Below, in pieces: positions 1 to 7,152 of a stretch of DNA of 64,000 nt. The position numbers and the translations under genes are program-made. This DNA is from Planococcus maritimus (GTDB lineage Bacteria; Bacillota; Bacilli; Bacillales_A; Planococcaceae), in contig NZ_CP016538.2 of the NCBI RefSeq assembly GCF_001687625.2, positions 406,001 through 470,000 of the forward strand. The letters are read 5' to 3'. The notes under the pieces were generated by a model that saw only the letters and a program-made list of their open reading frames with translations, was not told the DNA's origin and ran no database searches. Every line of letters starts with the position of its first letter. Position 1 is the first letter of the stretch.

Positions 1-100
1 CAAGGTTTATTCTTGGGAAGCCTGGGAATTGCCGGAGACACAAGAACGATTGAAAGAATCCTATTACATCCTGCAAGAAACTTTTAAAGATACTGAATGA
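1..100 (+). CDS. C-terminal end of an unidentified protein (cut by window edge)
   Basis: An open frame runs from the window edge to a TGA at 98-100 and encodes about 32 residues ending in ...LQETFKDTE. It is rich in charged and aromatic residues and is followed at once by a good terminator, so it looks like the end of a real gene. I do not recognise the family from this fragment. Confidence 0.55.
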   Translation, partial: KVYSWEAWELPETQERLKESYYILQETFKDTE

Positions 101-101
101 T

Positions 102-159
102 AAAAAGACCCATTACTGGGCTGCGCCGAAACTGGCTCAGTTCAGTTTGGGTCTTTTTC
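102..159 (+). terminator. rho-independent terminator
   Basis: The outer arms AAAAAGACCCA and TGGGTCTTTTT pair around a GC-rich interior and end in a T run. It closes the partial gene at the left edge and separates it from the Fur-regulated promoter. Confidence 0.8.
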
Positions 160-213
160 AATTGAGTAATTCAAGAAAATAAAAGTCTTTCATTAGTTCA
201 TCCCGAAATCAAA

Positions 214-228
214 TGAAAATAATTCTCA
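214..228 (+). promoter_or_regulatory. upstream Fur-box-like inverted repeat
   Basis: TGAAAAT-A-ATTCTCA is a 7-1-7 inverted repeat with one mismatch, just upstream of the -35 box at 237. It resembles the Bacillus Fur box (TGATAAT-N-ATTATCA). A similar site, TGAAAATAGTTCTCA, sits in the same relative place before the permease operon at 38188-38202. Confidence 0.6.
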
Positions 229-236
229 TTTAGTTA

Positions 237-264
237 TTGAAAAAGGTTTTTATTCTGCTATACT
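237..264 (+). promoter_or_regulatory. sigma-A promoter of the siderophore-binding gene
   Basis: TTGAAA (237-242) and TATACT (259-264) are separated by 16 bases. The promoter is bracketed by Fur-like boxes at 214-228 and 281-295. The motif TGCTATACTAA around the -10 recurs at 38230-38240. Confidence 0.7.
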
Positions 265-280
265 AATGAATGTAGTTAAG

Positions 281-295
281 TGATAATGATTATCA
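281..295 (+). promoter_or_regulatory. Fur box
   Basis: TGATAATGATTATCA is a perfect 7-1-7 inverted repeat matching the classical Bacillus Fur box. It lies about 15 bases downstream of the -10, where bound Fur would block early transcription. Iron repression of the downstream lipoprotein gene is inferred from this. Confidence 0.85.
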
Positions 296-406
296 GTATC
301 AACGGATCATTTTGCTGCAAGTTTTCGAAAGTGGGAGAAGCAAGATTACATAATGCAAGGGATGTCTATCATCCACCAATTTCAACAGAAGAGGAGACGG
401 AATAAA

Positions 407-1363
407 ATGAAGAAATGGGCAATGGCAATTTTGATGCTAGCGATGTTGGCAGTACTTGCAGCTTGTGGGGCAGAAGAAGAGGCAACCGATAGCCAAACGG
501 CGGATGCACAAACAACAGAAGCGGAAACGATGACAGTGACGCACGAACTTGGTGAGACGGAAGTGCCGAAAAATCCGGAAAAAGTCGTCGTCTTTGACTT
601 CGGAATTTTGGATACACTGGATCAATTGGATGTGGAGTCTGTAGCAGGCGTTGCACAAGGTAATATCCCTACATATTTGGAGAAATATGAAGATACGGAG
701 AAATACGAAAATATCGGAACATTGAAAGAAGCGGATTTTGAAGCGATTCATGCGATGGATCCGGACTTGATCATCATCTCCGGGCGCCAAGCAGAGATGT
801 ATAGCGAATTCAGCGAAATCGCCCCGACGATCCACTTGGGCGTAGACACAACAGATTATATGAATTCCTTCACAACCAATATGGAAACGGTTGGAGAAAT
901 TTTTGGCAAGGAAGCAGAGGTTGAAGAAGAACTTACGGCTATCAACGAGCAAATCGAAGGCGTAAAAGAAAAAACTTCGACTTCTGATGAGAAAGGCTTG
1001 ATTGTTTTAGCGAACGAAGGAAAAGTCAGTGCATACGGCGCCGCGTCACGCTTCGGCATCATTCATGATGTATTCGGCGTGAAGCAAGCAGACGAAGGCA
1101 TTGAAGCTTCTATACATGGCCAAAGCATCACGTATGAATACATTCTCGATACGAATCCGGATGTGATGTTTGTTGTCGACCGCAATGCAGCAGTCGGCAA
1201 TGAGGCAAGCGCGAAAGATTCATTGGAAAATGAATTGGTACAGAAAACGAATGCTTACCAAAACGATAACATCATCTACTTGGATCCAGATTATTGGTAC
1301 CTATCCGGTGGCGGGCTGCAGTCTGTCAGCGAAATGGTCAATGCCATCGAATCTGCATTTTAA
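407..1363 (+). CDS. yclQ: siderophore ABC transporter substrate-binding lipoprotein (YclQ/FatB-like)
   Basis: This is a 318-residue ferric-siderophore-binding protein. It has a lipoprotein signal ending in LAAC with the lipidated Cys at about residue 20, then an acidic Thr/Glu-rich linker and a class III periplasmic-binding fold (motifs FDFGILDTL, DPDLIIISGR, NPDVMFVVDR). Length and layout match Bacillus YclQ, the petrobactin-type binding protein. I chose ATG 407 after GAGGAG rather than the longer frame, because it gives a clean signal peptide. No permease or ATPase adjoins it. The missing partners are probably the YclNOP-like genes at 38.3-41 kb, whose promoter has the same layout. Iron repression is inferred from two Fur-like boxes. 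The petrobactin substrate is inferred from similarity and not proven. Confidence 0.85.
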   Translation: MKKWAMAILMLAMLAVLAACGAEEEATDSQTADAQTTEAETMTVTHELGETEVPKNPEKVVVFDFGILDTLDQLDVESVAGVAQGNIPTYLEKYEDTEKYENIGTLKEADFEAIHAMDPDLIIISGRQAEMYSEFSEIAPTIHLGVDTTDYMNSFTTNMETVGEIFGKEAEVEEELTAINEQIEGVKEKTSTSDEKGLIVLANEGKVSAYGAASRFGIIHDVFGVKQADEGIEASIHGQSITYEYILDTNPDVMFVVDRNAAVGNEASAKDSLENELVQKTNAYQNDNIIYLDPDYWYLSGGGLQSVSEMVNAIESAF

Positions 1364-1367
1364 TCTC

Positions 1368-1395
1368 AAAGCCCTGGCGCTGCCAGGGCTTTTTG
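1368..1395 (+). terminator. rho-independent terminator
   Basis: AGCCCTGGC and GCCAGGGCT form a tight stem followed by TTTTTG, directly after the siderophore-binding protein gene. Confidence 0.85.
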
Positions 1396-1416
1396 TTCGT
1401 TAAAGGAGAAACGGGT

Positions 1417-1491
1417 ATGGAAGCTATTGCCGGTGGACAACAGCTTGTTCGCATCGGCAATGAGAAAAAAACAAAAGGACGGAAGGCGTAA
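1417..1491 (+). CDS. possible 24-residue small ORF
   Basis: ATG 1417 has a very good ribosome site (AAAGGAGAA, 6-base spacing). The frame encodes 24 residues beginning MEAIAGGQQLV and ending KTKGRKA at a TAA inside the following terminator hairpin. No family is recognisable. It sits between two terminators with no obvious promoter, so it may be a decayed gene remnant rather than a working microprotein. Confidence 0.3.
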   Translation: MEAIAGGQQLVRIGNEKKTKGRKA

Positions 1492-1515
1492 ATGCCTTCC
1501 GTCCTTTTGTTTTTG
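1465..1515. terminator. bidirectional terminator
   Basis: AACAAAAGGACGGAAGGC and GCCTTCCGTCCTTTTGTT form a long stem with A and T runs on the two sides. It can end transcription from the left and from the convergent esterase gene. Confidence 0.85.
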
Positions 1516-1530
1516 TAGGCGAATCATCGT

Positions 1531-2274
1531 TTATTCATACGTACGGAAAAAGTCCAGCGTCCCGTCAATAATCCGTTGTTGGTCGTGGTCCAGTGTCGCC
1601 ACATGATAGCTGTCTGGCATTTCGACGATATCTTTTTCCTCAGATGCAATATGCTCGTAAATAAATTTGGAATTTCCGGGTGGTACCACATGGTCTTCCG
1701 GCGAGACAAAAAGCATTACGGGGCAATGGATAGCAGAGAGGTTTTTACGTACCAGTTCCATGAAAGGCAAAATTTCTTTGACGGAAGCGACTGGGGTTTT
1801 GTCATAGGCAAGCTCAGTAACTCCCGGCTTTTTAATATCGGATCCGATAGCGTCCAAAAAACGCACATCCTGCAATTCCATGACGCCTTCCATATCCGGC
1901 ACTTCGATAGCGGCGTTGATCAAGGCAATGCCACGGATTTCCGGATGGTTCTCCGCCATATAAAGCGCCAGTGTCCCGCCCATCGACAAGCCTGCAACAA
2001 ATATCTTGTCGCAGCGTTCCATCAACCACGCATAAGCTTCTTCGACAGAAGCGATCCAATCCTGATAGGTGCTCGTCTCCATGTCTTCGTAATGTGTGCC
2101 ATGCCCTTTCAGGCGTGGGGCGTAGATACTATAGCCTTGTTGTGAAAAAGCCTCCGCCAGCGGACGCATGCTTTGTGTTGTTCCGGTAAAACCGTGCGAG
2201 ATGAGAATGCCGGTGTTGCCGCCTTCAAATATGAACGGTTCAGCTCCAGGGAGTATGTCAAACTCATGTGCCAT
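1531..2274 (-). CDS. carboxylesterase, Est30/YvaK-like alpha/beta hydrolase
   Basis: A 247-residue cytoplasmic serine hydrolase. The nucleophile elbow GLSMGG puts the catalytic Ser at 97. Asp194 (SPEDHVVPP) and His224 (SYHVATLDHD) complete the triad, and HGFTG supplies the oxyanion-hole strand. Length and triad spacing fit the small Geobacillus Est30/Bacillus YvaK carboxylesterases, which hydrolyse short-chain esters. In other Bacillales yvaK lies beside secG and rnr, but here it stands alone between a terminator and a divergent thioesterase. The start has a clean AAAGGAGG. The physiological substrate is unknown. Confidence 0.88.
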   Translation of the reverse strand: MAHEFDILPGAEPFIFEGGNTGILISHGFTGTTQSMRPLAEAFSQQGYSIYAPRLKGHGTHYEDMETSTYQDWIASVEEAYAWLMERCDKIFVAGLSMGGTLALYMAENHPEIRGIALINAAIEVPDMEGVMELQDVRFLDAIGSDIKKPGVTELAYDKTPVASVKEILPFMELVRKNLSAIHCPVMLFVSPEDHVVPPGNSKFIYEHIASEEKDIVEMPDSYHVATLDHDQQRIIDGTLDFFRTYE

Positions 2275-2393
2275 TCAAAAACCTCCTTTTAGGTATCCTT
2301 AACTATTCGTTGCCATATGGAAAAATCCTGCCCCTCGATTGCCTGAAAAGCAATGCTATAATAATGGGAATGTACCGAACTGGAGGGGATTTT

Positions 2394-2792
2394 GTGCGCA
2401 ATGTACAGAACTATAGACAATTGATTGAGCAATTTGAGAATGGCCCTTATTTCCAGTTGCTTGGATTTCAAATTGATTGGGTAGAGTACGGCAAAGCGTC
2501 GCTGCGCTTAGAGAAAATAACCGCAAACGATAATATGCAAAACATGCTGCACGGCGGTGCAATAATGTCCGGCTTGGACATTGTCATGGGACTCGCTTCC
2601 CGGTCGCTTGGCAGTGACGCAGTTTCAACGATTCAAATGGAAGTGCGCTTTATCAAAAGCTTAGCTGAGGGAACCGCCATTTTCCAAGCGGAACTGCTGC
2701 ATCAGACAAACAGCACGGCGATCCTGGCAGGACGGGTTGTGAGCGATCGGGATGAATTATTGGCTCATAGTACCGGCACATTCAAGTTATAA
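2394..2792 (+). CDS. PaaI/YdiI-type hotdog-fold thioesterase
   Basis: A 132-residue protein with the hotdog signature NMLHGGAIMSGLDIVMGLASR. The HGG motif and following helix form the acyl-CoA-binding active site. Proteins of this size hydrolyse acyl- or aryl-CoA esters, usually as tetramers. I chose GTG 2394 because GGAGGGG lies 5 bases upstream; the longer ATG frame would start inside the promoter region, where a TATAAT lies at 2357-2362. The true substrate cannot be read from sequence. Confidence 0.8.
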   Translation: MRNVQNYRQLIEQFENGPYFQLLGFQIDWVEYGKASLRLEKITANDNMQNMLHGGAIMSGLDIVMGLASRSLGSDAVSTIQMEVRFIKSLAEGTAIFQAELLHQTNSTAILAGRVVSDRDELLAHSTGTFKL

Positions 2793-2858
2793 CTGTCTAA
2801 CTCCTTTTCGCAGATAGTGGAAGGGAGTTTTCATTGGGGGTAATTGGAAACCGTTTTC

Positions 2859-2901
2859 TTGACCCGATAGCTGGCGCTTGTTATAATTACTTTTAATTAA
2901 A
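2859..2901 (+). promoter_or_regulatory. promoter and likely autoregulatory operator of the marR-dioxygenase operon
   Basis: TTGACC (2859-2864) and TATAAT (2882-2887) are spaced by 17 bases. The perfect palindrome TTTAATTAAA (2892-2901) begins a few bases after the -10, and a second TTTTAATT follows at about 2907. Operators just downstream of the -10 are typical of MarR autorepressors; that use here is inferred. Confidence 0.6.
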
Positions 2902-2934
2902 GATATTTTAATTCAAAGTAAAGAGGTGGAATAT

Positions 2935-3408
2935 ATGGAGTTCTCCAACCAGAATTTAAAAGCTGTAACTGTGTTAATTCGCGCCGCGGATGCTATCCAC
3001 GATGCCATCAAATGCGACGTGGCTGGATACGGTTTGAATGCGACGGAATTCTCGGTACTCGAACTGCTCTATCACCAAGGACGCCAGCCGATACAGGCAA
3101 TCGGCAAAAGAGTGCTGATTGCGAGCAGCAGCATCACCTATGTAGTCGATAAATTGGAGCAAAAAGGCTATGTCGAACGGGAAGCGTGCAAGGAAGATCG
3201 GCGCGTGACCTATGCATTGTTGACAGGCGGCGGGCAAGAATTGATGAAGCGAATCTTCCCGGAACATGAACGGCAGATGGATACATTATTTGCGGGGCTT
3301 GAGACGGAAGAGGTAACGGCATTGATTGAGAAGTTGAAGAAAGTCGGTTATGAAGCACAAGAAAGCAATGAAGAGAAAATGGGAAATGATAAGGAGCGGT
3401 ATGCATGA
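2935..3408 (+). CDS. MarR-family transcriptional regulator, MhqR-like
   Basis: A 157-residue winged-helix repressor. The DNA-binding region covers about residues 35-100, with recognition-helix sequence VLIASSSITYVVDKLEQKGYVER and wing CKEDRRVTYALLT. ATG 2935 is preferred to the GTG nine bases earlier because AAAGAGG is then ideally spaced. It overlaps the dioxygenase gene (ATGA), so the two are co-translated. The pairing of a MarR repressor with a ring-cleaving dioxygenase mirrors the Bacillus MhqR regulon, which answers quinones and hydroquinones. That equivalence is inferred from context. No cysteine-switch assignment is made. Confidence 0.85.
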   Translation: MEFSNQNLKAVTVLIRAADAIHDAIKCDVAGYGLNATEFSVLELLYHQGRQPIQAIGKRVLIASSSITYVVDKLEQKGYVEREACKEDRRVTYALLTGGGQELMKRIFPEHERQMDTLFAGLETEEVTALIEKLKKVGYEAQESNEEKMGNDKERYA

Positions 3409-4388
3409 ACGAATTGAAAGGGATTCACCACGTTACAGCGATTACGAGCAGCGCAGAAAAGAACTATGAATTTTTCACTTATGTATTAGGCATGAGACTG
3501 GTTAAGAAAACTGTAAACCAGGATGATATCCAAACGTATCACTTGTTTTTCGCTGATGATAAAGGCTCAGCTGGGACGGATATGACCTTCTTTGATTTTC
3601 CGGGCATTCCGAAAGGCACTCACGGCACGAACGAAATTTACAAAACGGCTTTTCGTGTGCCGACAGACGAAGCGCTCAGTTATTGGGAAAAGCGTTTTGA
3701 CAAATACGAAGTGCAGCACAGTGCAATCACCGAGCAATTTGGCATCCAAACTTTGTCATTCGCCGACTTTGATGACCAACAGTATATGCTCGTATCAGAC
3801 GAACATAATACAGGGATAGAGTCTGGCACACCGTGGCAAGATGGCCCGGTCCCGCTCGAATTTGCCATCACTGGCCTCGGCCCAATTCATATTCGCATTG
3901 AGCGCTTCGATTATTTGAAAGAGGTATTGGAGAAAGCGATGCATATGCGTGAAATCGCTGAAGAAGGGCCGCTACATTTGTTCGAAATGGGTGAAGGCGG
4001 CAACGGAGCGCAAGTGATTGTCGAACATAACGCCGATTTACCAGCCGGCCAACAAGGCTTCGGTACGGTCCACCATGCTGCCTTCCGCGTAGCGGACCGA
4101 AAAGCATTGGATGAATGGATCAGCCATATGCAGAAAATTGGATTCTCAACGTCCGGCTATGTCGACCGTTTCTTCTTTGAATCATTGTATGCACGAGTCG
4201 CTCCTGGATTATTGTTTGAATGGGCAACGGATGGCCCCGGCTTTATGGGTGATGAGCCATACGAAACACTGGGCGAGAAACTGTCGCTGCCGCCATTTTT
4301 GGAGCCGAAACGAGAACAGATTGAATCCAGCGTGCGCCCGATCGATACTGTGCGCAGTATAAAAGCCATCGAAAAAGAATACCTATAA
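3405..4388 (+). CDS. ring-cleaving dioxygenase, MhqA/MhqO-like vicinal oxygen chelate protein
   Basis: This 327-residue protein has tandem vicinal-oxygen-chelate modules. Likely metal ligands are a His in GIHHVTAIT (residues 8-9), His223/224 in TVHHAAFRV and Glu272 in LLFEWATDGPGF. The family includes Bacillus MhqA, MhqE and MhqO, thought to open hydroquinone or catechol rings during quinone detoxification. The start overlaps the stop of the marR gene. A terminator-like hairpin follows at about 4398-4430. The exact substrate is not determined by the sequence. Confidence 0.85.
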   Translation: MNELKGIHHVTAITSSAEKNYEFFTYVLGMRLVKKTVNQDDIQTYHLFFADDKGSAGTDMTFFDFPGIPKGTHGTNEIYKTAFRVPTDEALSYWEKRFDKYEVQHSAITEQFGIQTLSFADFDDQQYMLVSDEHNTGIESGTPWQDGPVPLEFAITGLGPIHIRIERFDYLKEVLEKAMHMREIAEEGPLHLFEMGEGGNGAQVIVEHNADLPAGQQGFGTVHHAAFRVADRKALDEWISHMQKIGFSTSGYVDRFFFESLYARVAPGLLFEWATDGPGFMGDEPYETLGEKLSLPPFLEPKREQIESSVRPIDTVRSIKAIEKEYL

Positions 4389-4397
4389 GAAATATTC

Positions 4398-4430
4398 GGC
4401 GCTGCTCATACGGGGCAGTGCTTTTTTATG
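4398..4430 (+). terminator. probable rho-independent terminator
   Basis: GCGCTGC and GCAGTGC pair with one wobble and are followed by TTTTTT, just after the dioxygenase gene. Confidence 0.65.
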
Positions 4431-4537
4431 TGAAAAAAGGGCGAGTGGCCAAAAATCTGAAATAATGGGACAATTTTGGGAACTTATCCCACTTCTCTTC
4501 GTATGTATAAATAACACGCGAAAAGGGGAGAAGAACG

Positions 4538-4837
4538 ATGCCGAAATGCCAAAATTGCGGAACGACATGGACTTGGGTGCAGTGTGTTTGCCGACTGGTC
4601 ACACTCGGGGATAGCTTGACTTGCCCATCTTGCAGGCAAGATCAATTCTTAACGGTAAAAGCACGTAAAAAGACAAGTTTGTTTGTCTTTATTGCGCCTC
4701 TTCTCATGTTCATTTCCGTCGCTTTTGGCATTGAGCCGTTCGCTTCCCTTGCCTTATTCCTCGCAACTTTCCTAGTGGTTCTGGGCATCTTTCCGTTTTT
4801 GATCGAATTGACAGACGAACGCGGGCCGATGTGGTGA
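4538..4837 (+). CDS. small zinc-ribbon membrane protein (CXXC-x20-CXXC type)
   Basis: A 99-residue protein with CQNC at residues 4-7 and CPSC at 29-32, a zinc-ribbon layout, followed by two hydrophobic segments (about 47-64 and 67-90) and a short acidic tail. It resembles the Bacillales family named for its CXXC-20-CXXC pattern, whose function is unknown. GGGGAGAAG precedes the ATG. It lies alone just before the riboflavin leader. Confidence 0.75.
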   Translation: MPKCQNCGTTWTWVQCVCRLVTLGDSLTCPSCRQDQFLTVKARKKTSLFVFIAPLLMFISVAFGIEPFASLALFLATFLVVLGIFPFLIELTDERGPMW

Positions 4838-4901
4838 ATAGTCCTTTGTCTAGTGTTTCACTGGGAAATGAACCAAAGCCCCTCAGATAGGGATTCTTTT
4901 C

Positions 4902-4930
4902 TGGACAGCACATGATGCTTGCGCTAAACT
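4902..4930 (+). promoter_or_regulatory. candidate promoter of the riboflavin operon
   Basis: TGGACA (4902-4907) and TAAACT (4925-4930) are spaced by 17 bases. The start point would fall a few bases before the first FMN aptamer. The -10 is weak, so the assignment is moderate. Confidence 0.45.
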
Positions 4931-4950
4931 TACAGATAATCATCTATAGC

Positions 4951-5075
4951 GTTCTTCGGGGTCGGGTGAAATTCCCAATCGACGGTAACGGAGCAATCCG
5001 AAGCCCGTGAGCCTTTCGGGGCAGGATTTGGTGCAAGTCCAAAGCCGACAGTTAAAGTCTGGATGGGAGAAGAAC
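4951..5075 (+). ncRNA. FMN riboswitch (RFN element), copy 1
   Basis: A complete RFN aptamer: P1 strands GTTCTTC (4951-4957) and GAAGAAC (5069-5075) enclose the conserved blocks GGGTCGGGTGAAATTCCC, GGTAACGGAGCAATCC, AGCCCGTGAGC, GGATTTGGTGCAAGTCC and AGCCGACAGT. FMN binding is expected to favour the terminator at 5126-5160. A second aptamer, identical over 119 bases, begins 239 bases downstream. Confidence 0.95.
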
Positions 5076-5125
5076 CGTCAAACAGCCTACTAGCAATCGC
5101 TTAGGTTTCTTTGATATGCACTTTC

Positions 5126-5160
5126 AAGGCCCCCTTTCTTTTATGAAAGGGGCCTTTTTT
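5126..5160 (+). terminator. terminator of FMN riboswitch copy 1
   Basis: AAGGCCCCCTTT and AAAGGGGCCTT form a strong hairpin followed by TTTTTT. No gene lies between it and the second aptamer, so it acts as an attenuator for the same operon. Confidence 0.9.
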
Positions 5161-5189
5161 GCATACTGTGGATGATCAACTGAATAGTA

Positions 5190-5314
5190 TTCCTTCGGGG
5201 TCGGGTGAAATTCCCAATCGACGGTAACGGAGCAATCCGAAGCCCGTGAGCCTTTCGGGGCAGGATTTGGTGCAAGTCCAAAGCCGACAGTTAAAGTCTG
5301 GATGGGAGAAGGAA
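5190..5314 (+). ncRNA. FMN riboswitch (RFN element), copy 2
   Basis: The second complete RFN aptamer. Bases 5193-5311 are identical to 4954-5072. Only the outer P1 pairs differ: TTCCTTC (5190-5196) pairs with GAAGGAA (5308-5314), so P1 is kept by compensatory changes. It is followed by its own terminator at 5365-5391 and then ribD. Both aptamers therefore look functional and in series. Confidence 0.95.
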
Positions 5315-5364
5315 GAACACGGAAATTATAGAGCAATCTATAGTTCTATTTCCTATTGTCTTCT

Positions 5365-5391
5365 AACCCATTGGTTTATCAATGGGTTTTT
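5365..5391 (+). terminator. terminator of FMN riboswitch copy 2
   Basis: AACCCATTG and CAATGGGTT form the stem with a 6-base loop, then a T run. It lies 26 bases before the ribD start, the usual place for the expression platform of a ribD leader. Confidence 0.85.
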
Positions 5392-5416
5392 ATTATGTTG
5401 TGAAAGGCGTGATCAA

Positions 5417-6499
5417 GTGGATGATCAGCAAATCATGAAGCAAGCTTTGGATTTGGCGCAATCAGCCGCCGGACAGACTTCGCCTAATCCGCTTGTCGGG
5501 TCGGTCATTGTCAAAGAGGGCCGGATTATCGGCATGGGCGCGCATCTGAAAGCGGGGCAGCCCCATGCAGAAATCCATGCGCTGAATATGGCAGGCGGTG
5601 AAGCGCAAGGCGCAGATTTGTATGTGACATTGGAGCCTTGCAGCCATCATGGCCGGACAGGCCCTTGCGCGGATGCGATTATTCGTGCCGGCATCCGCCG
5701 TGTCGTCGTCGCGGTGCTGGACCCGAACCCCCTCGTCTCAGGCCAAGGCATTCAAAAGCTTGAAGCCGCCGGGGTGATCGTAGAGACCGGCGTTTGCGAA
5801 CAGCAAGCGGCGGAGTTGAACCGAATGTTCTTTACCTATATCCGCAAGAATCGGCCTTTTGTGACATTGAAACACGCCATTACCTTAGACGGCAAAATCG
5901 CGGTAACCGGTGGCCGTTCGGAAAAAATTACAGGGCCGGATGTTCAGCAAGACGTTCATAAACTGCGCTTGCTGCACGACGCCATTTTGGTCGGTGCACA
6001 GACTGTCGCACTCGACAACCCCCGCTTGACCAATCGGTTTGCCGACTCCCCGAGGCAGCCGATCCGTGTCGTATTGGATCGCCATTTACGTATCCCGATA
6101 GAGAGCCACGTTATTCAAGTACCTGATGCCCCTACTTGGATTATTGTTGGATCAGGGGTGGATATCGATAGCCGCGGAGCTTTTCCAGAGCACGTCGAAA
6201 TCCTGCAGCTGGATACGCCCGATGTAGACATTGCCTCAGCATTGGAAGTGCTTGCTGCGCGCAAAGTTTTATCGGTACTGGTGGAAGGCGGCCAAAAAAT
6301 CAACACCGCTTTCTTGCAAAGCGGTCAAGTAGATGAAATCGCAACGTATATCGCGCCAATCATTCTCGGCGACGAAGGAACGGTTTCCGTATTCGGTGAT
6401 CTGCACGCCAGTTCAGCGTCGAACGGCGTCCGCTTGGAGACGCAGAAAGTTGAACGAATCGGAACGGATCTGAAGATCATCTCCACCTTAAAGGAGTGA
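5417..6499 (+). CDS. ribD: bifunctional riboflavin biosynthesis deaminase/reductase
   Basis: RibD (360 residues) carries out two successive steps on the pyrimidine intermediate from GTP: deamination, then ribityl side-chain reduction. The N-terminal deaminase domain shows zinc ligands His50, Cys75 and Cys84 and catalytic Glu52 (HAE...PCSHHGRTGPC). The reductase domain begins near residue 145 (RPFVTLKHAITLDGKIA). I chose GTG 5417: GAAAGG lies 9 bases upstream, and residue numbering then matches Bacillus RibD within one. The long frame beginning in the riboswitch is not credible. It is the first gene of a four-gene riboflavin operon under two FMN riboswitches. Confidence 0.95.
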   Translation: MDDQQIMKQALDLAQSAAGQTSPNPLVGSVIVKEGRIIGMGAHLKAGQPHAEIHALNMAGGEAQGADLYVTLEPCSHHGRTGPCADAIIRAGIRRVVVAVLDPNPLVSGQGIQKLEAAGVIVETGVCEQQAAELNRMFFTYIRKNRPFVTLKHAITLDGKIAVTGGRSEKITGPDVQQDVHKLRLLHDAILVGAQTVALDNPRLTNRFADSPRQPIRVVLDRHLRIPIESHVIQVPDAPTWIIVGSGVDIDSRGAFPEHVEILQLDTPDVDIASALEVLAARKVLSVLVEGGQKINTAFLQSGQVDEIATYIAPIILGDEGTVSVFGDLHASSASNGVRLETQKVERIGTDLKIISTLKE

Positions 6500-6504
6500 C
6501 ACAC

Positions 6505-7140
6505 ATGTTTACAGGCATTATCGAAGAAAAGGGACAGCTCGCGGGCATTAAACGCGGCGCGTCCAGTATGGAAATGACGATACGTGCGCATGTCGTCTTA
6601 GAAGAAACAAAAATCGGCGACAGCATTTCAGTAGAAGGCGTGTGCTTAACCGTGACTTCAATGTCGAATGGCCGATTTACGGTGGATGTCATGCCGGAAA
6701 CCTTTCACGGTACCACACTTTCGTCATTAAGTACCTCTAGCCCCGTCAACCTCGAGCGGGCGATGGCGGCGAACGGCCGTTTTGGTGGGCATCTTGTCGC
6801 TGGCCATATCGACGGGGTCGGCAAAATCTTGCGCAAGCGCCCTCAGGAAAATGCATTGTATATCGATATAGCAGCACCCGCTGAATTGCTTGCACAGTCT
6901 ATTGTCAAAGGGTCTGTCGCGATCGATGGCGTCAGTTTGACGATTTTCGAGCTCAGCGAAAACCATTTGACCGTTTCGCTCATCCCCCATACAGCAGGGG
7001 AAACGACTTTAGGTAGCAAAAAAGTAGGCGATTCGGTCAATCTCGAAACCGATATGTTCGGGAAATACGTGCAGCGTTTTATGGAGCATGCGCCAAAACA
7101 ACCGATGAACGCCGAGTATTTGCGGCGCCACGGATTTTAA
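6505..7140 (+). CDS. ribE: riboflavin synthase alpha subunit
   Basis: A 211-residue enzyme with two homologous lumazine-binding barrels. It dismutates two molecules of 6,7-dimethyl-8-ribityllumazine to riboflavin. The N-terminal motif MFTGIIEEKG and the second-repeat motif VDGVGKI/VSIDGVSLT-type sequences are present (here KGSVAIDGVSLTIFE). ATG 6505 with AAAGGAG 9 bases upstream is preferred to the GTG at 6496, which lies next to the ribosome site. It sits 5 bases after ribD. Gene naming follows the Bacillus convention. Confidence 0.95.
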   Translation: MFTGIIEEKGQLAGIKRGASSMEMTIRAHVVLEETKIGDSISVEGVCLTVTSMSNGRFTVDVMPETFHGTTLSSLSTSSPVNLERAMAANGRFGGHLVAGHIDGVGKILRKRPQENALYIDIAAPAELLAQSIVKGSVAIDGVSLTIFELSENHLTVSLIPHTAGETTLGSKKVGDSVNLETDMFGKYVQRFMEHAPKQPMNAEYLRRHGF

Positions 7141-7152
7141 AGGAGCAAACCG

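Noticed and set aside
437-952. A 171-codon minus-strand frame opposite the siderophore-binding gene
   Set aside because: Cys/Phe/His-rich composition typical of antisense translation; the plus-strand lipoprotein is clearly the real gene.
5246-5416. Extended N terminus for RibD starting within the second riboswitch
   Set aside because: It would translate the FMN aptamer and its terminator. GTG 5417 has a proper ribosome site and matches the family length.
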